Shown here one piece after another: positions 1-8,298 of a DNA stretch of 64,000 bases. Below the pieces are notes generated by a model. That model was given only the letters and a program-made list of their open reading frames with translations, searched no databases and had not been told where the DNA came from. This stretch comes from UBA5066 sp048500275. Its GTDB lineage: Bacteria > Acidobacteriota > Thermoanaerobaculia > UBA5066. The stretch is from positions 1,054,001 to 1,118,000 of the forward strand of contig JASNYI010000001.1 of assembly GCA_048500275.1 (NCBI GenBank), given 5' to 3'. Position 1 is the first letter of the stretch; the number at the start of each line of letters is the position of its first letter. A program made the translations under genes and the position numbers.

Positions 1-733
1 CGTCGAAGGAGTGCGCGCGGCCGAAGCTGCCGGAGTAGAGGACGCCGAGGCGGGCGTCGCCGAAGAGGAAGCGGCGCTCGGACTCGTCGACGGGGAGCGG
101 CGCCGGGGGCTCGACGAGGGCCCACGGGGGGAAGGTCTCGCGGCGGGCGCCGGGGGCGGCGGGGAGGAGCGAACGCATGCAGGGGCCGAGGTCGACGACG
201 AGCTGGGCTGCGCGGACGCCGGACGTGGCGGCGCGGGAGAGGAGGCGGGCGGCGAGCGAGCCGGGGGCGAGGAGGCCGTCGGCGACCGCGGCGTCGGGGT
301 AGACGTCGAAGGACCAGTGGGCGCGCTTCACCGAGGGGCGGAAGAGCCGCCAGGCGCGGAGGGCGGTGACGGAGAGGACGGGGTCGGTGCCGACGAGGAC
401 GGCGTCGTAGCGCGCGCCGGGGCGCAGGGCCTCGAGGCTCCAGGCGGCGGTGACGGCGAGGGCGTTCAGGACGCGGCCTTTGGACGACGACTGGGGAAAG
501 CCTGGGCGGCGGACGCGCCGCAGGGTGACGCCGCGCCAGGTTTCGTTCCTCGGGTGGCGCGCGCGAGGGTCGTGACAGGAACGGTTGGAAGGGCGGGCGG
601 TGACGTTCCACCCGCGTGCCGCCAGCCCCTCGCAGAGCCCGCCGAAGACCTGGGCGCTGACCACGTCGTCGGGGGGAAGGAAGTGGTAGAGGACGAGGAT
701 CGAGGGGCGGGGGGAACCCGGGGTCCGGGTCAC
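1..733 (-). CDS. Group 1 (GT4-like) glycosyltransferase, N-terminal part; runs off the left edge
   Basis: About 244 codons are visible from a GTG start at 733; the 3' end lies outside the window. The start reads MTRTPGSPRPSILVLYHFLP, followed by PDDVVSAQVFGGL. This is the N-terminal donor-fold entry typical of GT4-family enzymes of the WcaI type (short hydrophobic strand, then HFLPPD and an uncharged helix). Downstream are YDAVLVGTDP and AHWSFDVYPD, also usual in this family. The enzyme probably adds a sugar to a surface polysaccharide intermediate on the cytoplasmic face of the membrane. It lies 17 bp behind gmd in the same direction, so fucose or a related deoxysugar as substrate is an inference from context. 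The C-terminal nucleotide-sugar domain cannot be judged. Confidence 0.75.
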   Translation of the reverse strand, partial: MTRTPGSPRPSILVLYHFLPPDDVVSAQVFGGLCEGLAARGWNVTARPSNRSCHDPRARHPRNETWRGVTLRRVRRPGFPQSSSKGRVLNALAVTAAWSLEALRPGARYDAVLVGTDPVLSVTALRAWRLFRPSVKRAHWSFDVYPDAAVADGLLAPGSLAARLLSRAATSGVRAAQLVVDLGPCMRSLLPAAPGARRETFPPWALVEPPAPLPVDESERRFLFGDARLGVLYSGSFGRAHSFD

Positions 734-750
734 GCCTTCCAAGGACCGGG

Positions 751-1802
<1,052 letters not shown>

Positions 1803-1806
<4 letters not shown>

Positions 1807-2747
1807 GAACGAACCCTTTCAGCGAGATACCAGTCGAGGGTCTTGCGGAGGCCCTCTGCGAGGGGGGTCGTCGACTTCCAGCCGAAGCGCTCGAGGGCGC
1901 GCGTGGTGTCGAGCTTGCGGCGGGGCTGGCCGTTGGGCTGGGAGGTGTCCCAGACGATCTCGCCGGGGAAGCCGGTGAGGGTGCGGACGGTCTCGGCGAG
2001 GGTCTTCATGGAGATCTCCTCGCCGGAGCCGAGGTTGACGGGGTCGGCGTCTTCGTAGCGCTCGGCGGCGGCGATGATTCCCTCGGCGGCGTCTTCCACG
2101 TAGAGGAACTCGCGGGTGGGGGTGCCGTCGCCCCAGAGGGTGACGGTGGAATCGCCGCGCTCCTTCGCCTCGAGGAACTTGCGGAGCATGGCGGGGATGA
2201 CGTGGCTCGAGGCGAGGTCGAAGTTGTCGCGCGGGCCGTAGAGGTTGACCGGAAGGAGGAAGACGCCCGGGAAGCCGTATTCCTGCCGGTAGCCCTGGAG
2301 CATGACGAGGAGCGCCTTCTTGGCGATGCCGTAGGGGGCGTTCGTCTCCTCGGGGTAGCCGTTCCAGAGGTCGTCCTCGCGGAACGGGACCGGCGCGAAC
2401 TTGGGGTAAGCGCAGACGGTGCCGAGCTGGACGAACTTCACGAGGTCCTTCGCGCCCGGGTGCGTGCGGCACGCCTCGATGAGCTGGATGCCCATGAGGG
2501 CGTTGTCGTGGAAGAAGCTGCCGGGGTGGAGGCGGTTCGCGCCGATGCCGCCGACCTTCGCCGCGAGGTGGATGACGACGTGCGGGCGGGAGAGCTCGAG
2601 GAGCATCTCGACGTCGTCGGGGACGAGGAGGTCGAACTCCTCGACGGGCGGCGCGAAGACGACGTTGCCCGGAACGGCGCGGAGGCGCTCGACGAGGTGG
2701 CTCCCGAGGAAGCCGTGGCCGCCGGTGACGAGGTATCGGGTTGTCAT
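1803..2747 (-). CDS. fcl: GDP-L-fucose synthase (epimerase/reductase)
   Basis: 314 residues, usual for Fcl/WcaG. It turns the Gmd product into GDP-L-fucose by a 3,5-epimerisation and an NADPH reduction. The Rossmann loop is TGGHGFLG (residues 8-15). The family markers AAKVGGIGAN and LGTVCAYPK are present. The catalytic triad reads Thr110, Tyr139, Lys143 (in LGTVCAYPK and YGIAKKA). Enterobacterial enzymes carry Ser at the first position; Thr is an accepted SDR substitution. First gene of the fcl-gmd-glycosyltransferase operon, with its start about 80 bp from the 3' end of the vapC-like gene. Confidence 0.95.
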
Positions 2748-2829
2748 CGGACCTCTACTGATCGGATTCGGGAGTCTGGTCCAGGGCCTGAGGCGGCCGT
2801 GGCGCGGGCGACGGATTCAGCGGGAGCGG

Positions 2830-3216
2830 TCACCAGAGGATGGGGGCGTCGTACTTCCTGAGCTGCGGGTCTCGGGAGACGAGGGTCAGGCTCTCTATGG
2901 CGGCCTGGGCGACGAGAAGCCGGTCGAAGGGATCACGGTGGTGGGCCGGCAGGCTCGAAACCGAGACGGCATGCTCGAGCTTCACGGGAAGAAGCCGAAA
3001 CGCGTTGCGCTGGATCTGTTCCTCGAGAAACGGGCCAAGGGCCTCGTCCGGCTCGAAGCGCCCGAGTCCCGTCTTGATGGCGAGCTCCCACGCGCTGGCG
3101 ACGCTGAACGAGACTTCGTTCCCGGGGTCGGCGATGGCTTCGCGGGCGGGGCCCGACAGCCGGGCGTCGTTTCCGATCCACCAGAGGAACGCGTGGGTGT
3201 CGAGGAGGAGCTTCAC
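2830..3216 (-). CDS. PIN-domain toxin (VapC-like ribonuclease)
   Basis: 128 residues with a complete PIN acidic set: Asp6 (LLLDTHAFLWW), Glu44 (SAWELAIK), Asp95/Asp98 (HRDPFDRLL) and Asp116 (VSRDPQL). The LDTHxFLWW start and HRDPFDRLL motif are characteristic of chromosomal VapC-type type II toxins, Mg-dependent RNases that usually cut tRNA or rRNA. The GTG start overlaps the stop of the antitoxin gene by 4 nt, as expected for a coupled antitoxin-toxin pair. Nothing suggests that it is broken. Its RNA target cannot be read from the sequence. Confidence 0.93.
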   Translation of the reverse strand: MKLLLDTHAFLWWIGNDARLSGPAREAIADPGNEVSFSVASAWELAIKTGLGRFEPDEALGPFLEEQIQRNAFRLLPVKLEHAVSVSSLPAHHRDPFDRLLVAQAAIESLTLVSRDPQLRKYDAPILW

Positions 3217-3449
3217 TTCTCGAAGGCGTCGAGGAGGTTCTTCGGAAGGGGGGCGTCGAAGTTGCGGGCCAGGCGGAAGCGCCCCTGGGCGCTGCCGGGG
3301 CTGCGCCGGGCCTGGGCCTGCTCGATCGGGACGAGGCGGGCGATGGGGCGCCCCCCCTTCCCGATGACGACCTCTTCCCCTCGGCGAACCCTCTCGAGGA
3401 GCCGGGAGAGGTGAGTCTTCGCCTCGTGGACGTTGACGATGGCGCTCAT
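3213..3449 (-). CDS. Phd/YefM-type antitoxin of the VapC-like toxin
   Basis: 78 residues. The first half (SAIVNVHEAKTHLSRLLERV, then RRGEEVVIGKGGRPIARLVP) is the Phd/YefM DNA-binding fold. The C-terminal third (RFRLARNFDAPLPKNLLDAF) is the acidic/hydrophobic tail that wraps the PIN toxin in this family. The gene comes first in the operon and overlaps the toxin start by 4 nt. The antitoxin should bind its own promoter. A perfect inverted repeat just upstream of the start (3463-3479) is the likely operator. Confidence 0.93.
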   Translation of the reverse strand: MSAIVNVHEAKTHLSRLLERVRRGEEVVIGKGGRPIARLVPIEQAQARRSPGSAQGRFRLARNFDAPLPKNLLDAFEK

Positions 3450-3455
3450 GGGTCG

Positions 3456-3479
3456 ATTATGACTTAGTCGTGGACTAAG
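3456..3479 (-). promoter_or_regulatory. Promoter and operator of the vapBC-like operon (probably leaderless)
   Basis: Read on the minus strand, a perfect 7+3+7 inverted repeat CTTAGTC-CAC-GACTAAG (3463-3479) is followed by CATAAT (3461-3456), a good -10 box, and then by only 6 nt before the ATG at 3449. The expected transcription start is at or next to the A of the ATG, so the mRNA is probably leaderless. The palindrome lies just upstream of the -10, the usual place for antitoxin autorepression. The local base composition is much more AT-rich than its surroundings. Confidence 0.6.
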
Positions 3480-3497
3480 GGCGACTCCTGGGGGATT

Positions 3498-3533
3498 GGG
3501 GTCTGGTCTACGTTCTACGTTCTACGTTCTACG
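3498..3533 (+). repeat. Single-arm REP copy, type B (with one extra 7-mer)
   Basis: Begins GGGGTCTGGTCTACG and continues with repeated GTTCTAC units. This copy has one more 7-nt unit than the others. It matches the transposase-distal end of the RAYT element at 20105-20133 and lies 40 bp beyond the stop of the hicB-like gene. It has no inverted partner nearby. Confidence 0.85.
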
Positions 3534-3573
3534 GGGCCAGCACTGCCCCACCCGGCCCCGCGGCAGCGCGACC

Positions 3574-3786
3574 CTATGCGTAGGCGAGACGGCCGCGGGC
3601 CTGGGGAATCGGCCGGCCGAGGAGGTTGGCCGTCTCGATCCACTCCTGGATAACGATCTCGGCGTTCGCGAGGGCTTTGGCGTGGGTAGGGCCATCCGCG
3701 GCACAGCCCGGCAGCTCCGGAACCTCGGCTACGAAGGCCCCGTCTTCCTCGCTCCAATAGATGATGACCTCGGATTTCGTGCTCAT
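3574..3786 (-). CDS. HicB-family antitoxin (short form)
   Basis: 70 residues with the HicB fold. The N-terminal strand pair EVIIYWSEEDGAFVAEVPEL is followed by PGCAADGPTHAKALANAEIV, the PEL-PGC-A-G-T-EAL-N motif diagnostic of the UPF0150/HicB family. It lacks a C-terminal DNA-binding domain, as in short HicB proteins. It normally neutralises a HicA mRNA interferase. The upstream hicA reading frame overlaps it by 4 nt (ATGA) but has lost its start, so this antitoxin is now probably unpaired. Transcription is uncertain because the native promoter upstream of hicA has been replaced by a repeat. Confidence 0.85.
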   Translation of the reverse strand: MSTKSEVIIYWSEEDGAFVAEVPELPGCAADGPTHAKALANAEIVIQEWIETANLLGRPIPQARGRLAYA

Positions 3787-4001
3787 GCGCGCTCCGCGAG
3801 CTTATGGCGGACGATAACTCCACGCACCTGCTTGACCTGATAAGCCTTGGCCTTGCTGCCTTTCGGCTGCAGGTTGAGGATCTCGGCGACACCATCCATG
3901 TGGTAGATGTGATGGCTCCCCTTCTTGCTGAGATGGAAGCCGAGGGCTGCGAGCAGACCGCAGAGGTCCCGGAAGAGATGTTCCGGAAAACGGGGTCTGG
4001 T
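3783..4001 (-). pseudogene. hicA-like toxin, 5' end lost to a REP copy
   Basis: The minus-strand frame ending at 3783 reads FRDLCGLLAALGFHLSKKGS, then HHIYHMDGVAEILNLQP and KGSKAKAYQVKQVRGVIVRH. This is the HicA double-stranded-RNA-binding-like fold with its catalytic GSHH-type histidines. It keeps the 4-nt overlap with hicB expected of a working pair. Going upstream, the frame enters the REP copy at 3992-4020 and meets a TAG at 4002-4004. No ATG, GTG or TTG lies between that stop and the conserved region. About ten N-terminal residues and the promoter are missing. Translation from a CTG codon cannot be excluded. Confidence 0.7.
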
Positions 4002-4020
4002 CTACGTTCTACGTTCTACG
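3992..4020 (+). repeat. Single-arm REP copy, type B
   Basis: GGGGTCTGGTCTACG followed by two GTTCTAC-type units. It marks the exact point where the hicA-like frame (minus strand) is cut and supplies its upstream in-frame TAG. It also lies 28 bp beyond the stop of the nucleotidyltransferase remnant. Confidence 0.85.
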
Positions 4021-4048
4021 GGGACGGCGGAGGAGACGCCGGACTTCT

Positions 4049-4428
4049 TCATCGCCGGCTCCCCTCGGCATCCGGCGGAAGGATCTTCTCCAGGAGATCC
4101 GTGACACCGGCCGACTCCGCTTCCCTTCGGATGTAGCCCAGGTCCAGCTCGCCGGAGCACCCGGCGAGGACGGAGGCGGCATCGCGGAGCTGCCTCTCCG
4201 ATCCCGACGTGGCGGCCCATCGCAGCTTGGAAACGACGGAGCCCTCCGGGGAGATGACGAAGACGTCCACGTCGAAGAGCCTCACCGGACGCCGACGATG
4301 TCGATGTCCTGGGTCGCACGGGGCTCGCCGTAGAAGGCCGAGGCGGTCGAGCCCGTGATCATCCAGGCCATTCCCGAGGCGTTGAGGGCGCCGGCCAGGC
4401 GGACGAGGAGGTTTCGCGGGGAGGTCAC
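4049..4428 (-). pseudogene. Nucleotidyltransferase-fold protein with an internal deletion
   Basis: From a GTG at 4428 the sequence reads MTSPRNLLVRLAGALNASGM, then AWMITGSTASAFYGEPRATQ and DIDIVG, a nucleotidyltransferase N-terminus (GS motif, then DxD). That frame stops at 4282-4284. In a second frame the C-terminal part continues: FDVDVFVISPEGSVVSKLRW, then SGSERQLRDAASVLAG. It matches the end of the same family (SPED..KL.W...GSERQLRD). Full-length relatives are about 180-200 residues; the two pieces total about 125, so roughly 60-80 central codons appear to be missing. The junction is a GTGA, so coupled translation of two fragments is formally possible, but the active site would be incomplete. 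Confidence 0.65.
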
Positions 4429-4601
4429 AGCGCGTTCCCCGAGGCCGCGACCGCTCGAGCAGCGAGGTCGGGACCGTAGAACCGCTCGAGGAGGGCCTCG
4501 CGCAGGTGACGCTCGTCCCAGGCGGGGTGGCGCATGCGCAGACCCGCCAGGACTGCCTCGCGGACGAGCTCCGAGGCGGCGGATGGGGATGGGGGTCTGG
4601 T
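4425..4601 (-). pseudogene. Small partner gene of the nucleotidyltransferase, 5'-truncated
   Basis: The minus-strand frame ending at 4425 reads SELVREAVLAGLRMRHPAWD, then ERHLREALLERFYGPDLAAR. It resembles the roughly 60-70 residue proteins (pattern R..HP.....V...L....YG) often encoded just before such nucleotidyltransferases. Its stop overlaps the GTG of the next gene by 4 nt. Upstream it runs into the REP copy at 4592-4620 and an in-frame TAG at 4602-4604 with no start codon before the conserved part. The only in-frame ATG would remove about half the protein. This is the same damage seen in the hicA-like gene. Confidence 0.55.
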
Positions 4602-4620
4602 CTACGTTCTACGTTCTGCG
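4592..4620 (+). repeat. Single-arm REP copy, type B
   Basis: GGGGTCTGGTCTACG, then GTTCTACGTTCTGCG. It sits 6 bp beyond the stop codon of the ATPase gene (4627) and at the 5' break of the small nucleotidyltransferase partner gene. Confidence 0.85.
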
Positions 4621-4626
4621 GTTCGC

Positions 4627-5793
4627 TCAGCGCAGTGTGGCGAGAAGCCCGGAGAGGGGGACCGACTTCACGCCCGGTCGCAGGGCCATTGTCTCGACGC
4701 CCGCAGCCGGGCCACGGTGAACGACGAAGGCGGCAGGCGGGCGCGCGCCCCCCGCCGCGGCGCCGAGGGCCGCGAGGCTGCGGGCGAGCTCCGGCCTCAC
4801 GGTGCGCGTCGCCTTGGCCTCGACGAGGGTGACGCGCCCCTCCCCGTTTGGCACGACGAAGTCCACCTCGAGGCCCTTCTGGTCGCGGAAGTGGTAGAGC
4901 TCCCGTCGCTTCCCCCGGTTGAGCTGGCTCTTGACGATCTCCGACGCAACGTACCCCTCGAAGATCGGCTCCAGGAAGGGCGAGGCGTCGAGCTGCTTCT
5001 CGCTTTCGATGCCGAGGAGAAAGCAAGCCAGGCCCGCATCCGCGAGGTAGAGCTTCGGGCTCTTGACGATGCGCTTGCCGAAGTTCTCGAAGTAGGGCGG
5101 CAGGAGGAGGACCTGGCCGGTGAGCTCGAGGATGTCGAGCCAGGAGGAGATCGTCGGGACCGAGACGCCGAGCGGGGCCGCGAGGTCGGTGCGGTTGACG
5201 GTCTGCCCGTGCCTCGTGGCGACGAGGCCGAGGAAACGCCGGAAGGTCCCGAGGTCTCGAATGGCCGCGACGGCCCGGACGTCGCGCTCGAGGTACGTCT
5301 GGACGTAGGAGCTGAACCACGTGCGCGCGGAACGAGGCCGGGCGAGAACTTCGGGGAAGCCCCCGCGGAGGGCGCTGACTTTCGGCGACTCCTCGACGGA
5401 GAGCGGCCAGAGCTGCAGGACGGCGGCCCGGCCCGCGAGAGACTCGCTGACCCCGCGCATCAGAGGCGCCTCCTGCGAACCCGTGAGGAGCCACTTTCCC
5501 TTCCCGCGCGGCGCGGCGTCGACGAGGGTGCGGATGAACCCCAGGAGCTCGGGGGCGTTCTGAATCTCGTCGAGGACGACCGGGAGCTTCAGCCCTTCGA
5601 GGAAGCCACGCGGATCGGCTTTCACCCGGGAAAGGACATCGGGATCCTCCAGCAGGACGTAGCTCGCCCGCGGGAAGACCCGGCGCAGAACGGTCGTTTT
5701 CCCCGAGCGTCTCGGCCCCGTCAGGATGACCGCGGGAAAATCCAGCGCGGCTCGACGCAGGACGGGCTCGATGCGGCGGGGAACGTACTGCAC
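4627..5793 (-). CDS. AAA-type ATPase with C-terminal DUF4143
   Basis: 388 residues. The N-terminal AAA domain has a Walker A GPRRSGKT (26-33), a Walker B LPVVLDEIQN (about 68-77) and a sensor-like WLLTGSQ. The C-terminal half carries DUF4143 with a winged-helix-like part (VNRTDLAAPLGVSVPTISSW) and a PD-(D/E)xK-like nuclease fold: GLEVDFVV, then VTLVEAKAT. This is the widespread AAA_14/DUF4143 family. It is common near mobile or toxin-antitoxin genes, and its biochemical role is not settled. The frame is intact. It lies between two type B repeats in the accessory patch. Confidence 0.88.
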   Translation of the reverse strand: MQYVPRRIEPVLRRAALDFPAVILTGPRRSGKTTVLRRVFPRASYVLLEDPDVLSRVKADPRGFLEGLKLPVVLDEIQNAPELLGFIRTLVDAAPRGKGKWLLTGSQEAPLMRGVSESLAGRAAVLQLWPLSVEESPKVSALRGGFPEVLARPRSARTWFSSYVQTYLERDVRAVAAIRDLGTFRRFLGLVATRHGQTVNRTDLAAPLGVSVPTISSWLDILELTGQVLLLPPYFENFGKRIVKSPKLYLADAGLACFLLGIESEKQLDASPFLEPIFEGYVASEIVKSQLNRGKRRELYHFRDQKGLEVDFVVPNGEGRVTLVEAKATRTVRPELARSLAALGAAAGGARPPAAFVVHRGPAAGVETMALRPGVKSVPLSGLLATLR

Positions 5794-5842
5794 TTTGGGA
5801 ATTCTAAGGTAGAGGTTTAGGAATTACGCGCGTTGGACAATG

Positions 5843-5871
5843 GGGGTCTGGTCTACGTTCTACGTTCTACG
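5843..5871 (+). repeat. Single-arm REP copy, type B, overlapping the galE stop
   Basis: GGGGTCTGGTCTACG followed by two GTTCTAC units. Read on the minus strand, it encodes the last residues of GalE (VERRT) and the TAG stop at 5853-5855. Confidence 0.88.
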
Positions 5872-6941
5872 GGCTCGGGGACCTGAACGACGGGGCCGGT
5901 GGCGGCGGTGGCGGCCGCGGCCGGCTCGGCGTAGCCGTCCGGGTTCGCGGACTGCCAGCGCCAGGCGTCCTCGCACATGCGGCGGAGGTCGCGGGTGGCC
6001 TTCCAGCCGAGGTCGGCGGCCGCCTTCGCGGGGTCGGACCAGGCCTGAGCGGTATCCCCTGGGCGGCGGGGGACGACGCGGTAGGGGACGGGGCGGCCCG
6101 TCGCCTCTTCGAAGGCGCGGACGACCTCGAGAACGCTGTAGCCCCGGCCGGTGCCGAGGTTCCAGACGCGGACGCCGCGGAGGCCGCCGAGCTTCTCGAG
6201 GGCCTTGACGTGGCCGAGGGCGAGGTCGACGACGTGGATGTAGTCGCGCACGCCGGTGCCGTCGGGCGTCGGGTAGTCGCTTCCGAAGACGCGGAGGAAG
6301 TCGCGGCGGCCGACGGCGACCTGGGAGACAAAGGGCATGAGGTTGTTCGGGATGCCGGCGGGATCCTCGCCGATGCGGCCCGACTCGTGCGCGCCGACGG
6401 GGTTGAAGTAGCGCAGGAGCGCGACGCTCCACCCGGGGTCGGAGGCGGCGAGGTCGGTGAGGACCTGCTCGACGACGAGCTTGGTGCGGCCGTAGGGGTT
6501 CGTGACGGCGCCGACGGGGAAGTCCTCGCGGATGGGGACGGAGGCCGGGTCGCCGTAGACGGTGCAGGAGGAGCTGAAGGCGATGGTCTTCACGCCGGCC
6601 GCCCGCATCGCGTGGAGGAGGGTGACGGTGCCGCCGACGTTGTTGTCGAAGTACTCGAGGGGCTTCTCGACCGACTCGCCCACGGCCTTGAGGCCGGCGA
6701 AGTGGACGACGGCGTGGAACGGGGAGGAGCGGAAGAGCGCGTCGAGGGCGGCGCGGTCGCGGATGTCGGCCTCGACGAAGGGGAGGTCGCGGCCGGCGAG
6801 CTCGGCGACCCTCTCGACGGCGACGCGCGAGGAGTTGGAGAGGTTGTCGAGGGCGACGACGTCGTACCCCGCCCGGAGGAGCTCGAGGCAGGTGTGGGAG
6901 CCGATGTACCCGGCGCCGCCGGTGACGAGGATGCGCTTCAC
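5853..6941 (-). CDS. galE: UDP-glucose 4-epimerase with a repeat-encoded C-terminal end
   Basis: 362 residues; GalE is usually 330-340. It interconverts UDP-glucose and UDP-galactose with tightly bound NAD. The Rossmann loop is GGAGYIGS (8-15). SSSCTVYG and YGRTK carry the catalytic Ser/Tyr/Lys. The family motifs LRYFNPVGAHESG, LMPFVSQVAVGRR and NLGTGRGYSV are all present. The conserved domain ends near DAWRWQSANPDGY. The extra tail is Ala/Pro-rich and finishes PVERRT, where the final residues and stop come from a REP copy. The GTG start is only 12 bp from the 62 bp palindrome at 6953-7014, and no clear Shine-Dalgarno sequence is visible. Confidence 0.95.
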   Translation of the reverse strand: MKRILVTGGAGYIGSHTCLELLRAGYDVVALDNLSNSSRVAVERVAELAGRDLPFVEADIRDRAALDALFRSSPFHAVVHFAGLKAVGESVEKPLEYFDNNVGGTVTLLHAMRAAGVKTIAFSSSCTVYGDPASVPIREDFPVGAVTNPYGRTKLVVEQVLTDLAASDPGWSVALLRYFNPVGAHESGRIGEDPAGIPNNLMPFVSQVAVGRRDFLRVFGSDYPTPDGTGVRDYIHVVDLALGHVKALEKLGGLRGVRVWNLGTGRGYSVLEVVRAFEEATGRPVPYRVVPRRPGDTAQAWSDPAKAAADLGWKATRDLRRMCEDAWRWQSANPDGYAEPAAAATAATGPVVQVPEPVERRT

Positions 6942-6952
6942 GGTTCGGTTTC

Positions 6953-7014
6953 GGGGTCAGGTCTACCTTCTACACTCTACGCGCGCGTAGAGTGTAGAAG
7001 GTAGACCTGACCCC
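6953..7014. repeat. Palindromic REP, copy 1 (62 bp, perfect)
   Basis: Two 31-nt arms beginning GGGGTCAGGTCTACC, perfectly complementary with no loop; the centre is CGCG|CGCG. It lies 9 bp beyond the subtilase stop and 12 bp before the galE start. It can form a long cruciform or RNA hairpin. Confidence 0.95.
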
Positions 7015-7023
7015 TTCCGTCAT

Positions 7024-8298
7024 TCAGGGTGCCAGCACGAGGCCCGCGCCGGCGTCGGTGGCGAGGAGCGGGAGGCGGCGGGCGTGCTGGGTCAGGAGGG
7101 TCCAGAGCTCGGTGGCGGTGGCTTTCGGGCGGGCCTCTGCCCAGAGGGCCGCGAGGCCGGCGACGTGCGGGGTCGCCATGCTGGTGCCGGAGAGGCGGCG
7201 GCTGCGCGCGGGCATGGGGAAGGCCGAGAGGACGTCGACGCCGGGGCCGACGAGGTCGACCTGGCCGCCGTCGGGAACGAGGCCGCGGTTGGAGAAGTTG
7301 CCGAGCTGCATGCGCGAGTCGACGGCGCCGACGGCGAGGATGGAGGGGCAGTTGGCCGGGTGGCCGACGGGGGCGTACCAGCCGCCGCGGCGGTCGCTCT
7401 CGTTGCCGGCCGCCGCGACGATGAGGCTGCCCGCGGCGAGGGCGCGCTGCCCCACCGCCTCGAAGACGTCGCTGAAGGGCTCGCTCGCCTCGACCTCGGC
7501 GCCGAGCGACATGGAGATGACGCGGGCGCCCTGCGCGATGGCCCAGTTGATGCCGGCGAGGATGCCGCCGTCGTCGCCGCCGCCGTTGTCGCCGAGGACC
7601 TTGCCCGAGAGGATGGCCGCCTCGCACGCGACGCCGTAGCGGGGCGGGTGGAAGGGCGACCGCGGGCCGCAGGCGGTGCCGATGCAGTGCGTGCCGTGGC
7701 CGTGGCCGTCCTGGGGCTTGCTGCCCGCGACGAAGCTGACGGCCGTTACGGAGCGGTGGGGGAAGTCGGGGTGGCGCAGGTCGAAGCCGGTGTCGAGGAC
7801 GGCGACCTTGACGCCCTTGCCGGTGTAGTCGGTGTAGGGGACGCTGGTGGCCTGGAGGCCCCAGGTGAAGTCGGCCTCGGAGCCGCGCGGGGCCGGCGCT
7901 CCGGGAGAGCGACGGGAGCTCCGGGCGTGCGGGACGGCCCGTGCGGAGCGGGGCGCGGCGGCGCGACGGGCCGGGGCCTTCCGGGGAGCCGCGCCGTAGG
8001 CGTGGACGTAGCGCTCGGGCTCGACGACGAGGATGCGCCCGGCGTTCTCGTCGGCCGCCGCGCGGATGCGGGCGGTGCGGGCCTCGTCACGAGGGTCGAC
8101 GTTCACGAGGGCGACGCCGAGGCGGTCGAAGTAGACGGCGTCGGCACCCTCGGCGTCTTCCGGGGAGAGGATGCCAGAGCGGACGTCGAGCGTCGTGGCG
8201 ATGCGCGGACCCGCCGCGCGCCGCAGCGCAGCGACGGACATGCGAGCCGAGCGGTCGGAGAGGAGGACGAGAAGACGGCCCGTGCGGGTGTCTGTCAT
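7024..8298 (-). CDS. Subtilisin-like (S8) serine peptidase
   Basis: 424 residues from the ATG at 8298 (MTDTRTGRLLVLLS). An in-frame GTG 12 codons earlier is possible but less natural. The complete S8 catalytic set is present: Asp169 (VAVLDTGFD), His204 (GHGHGTHC), oxyanion Asn299 (AAAGNES) and Ser373 (SGTSMATPH). Residues 1-100 resemble an inhibitor-like pro-domain, followed by an Ala/Arg/Pro-rich linker (about 108-140). No classical signal peptide is visible, so it may act in the cytoplasm or leave by another route. It looks like a single-gene unit between two palindromic repeats. Confidence 0.93.
   Translation of the reverse strand: MTDTRTGRLLVLLSDRSARMSVAALRRAAGPRIATTLDVRSGILSPEDAEGADAVYFDRLGVALVNVDPRDEARTARIRAAADENAGRILVVEPERYVHAYGAAPRKAPARRAAAPRSARAVPHARSSRRSPGAPAPRGSEADFTWGLQATSVPYTDYTGKGVKVAVLDTGFDLRHPDFPHRSVTAVSFVAGSKPQDGHGHGTHCIGTACGPRSPFHPPRYGVACEAAILSGKVLGDNGGGDDGGILAGINWAIAQGARVISMSLGAEVEASEPFSDVFEAVGQRALAAGSLIVAAAGNESDRRGGWYAPVGHPANCPSILAVGAVDSRMQLGNFSNRGLVPDGGQVDLVGPGVDVLSAFPMPARSRRLSGTSMATPHVAGLAALWAEARPKATATELWTLLTQHARRLPLLATDAGAGLVLAP

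Noticed and set aside
3515..3895. Several short minus-strand frames ending in VERRT
   Set aside because: The shared ending is just the repeat read in one frame; except for galE these frames overlap real genes in other frames.
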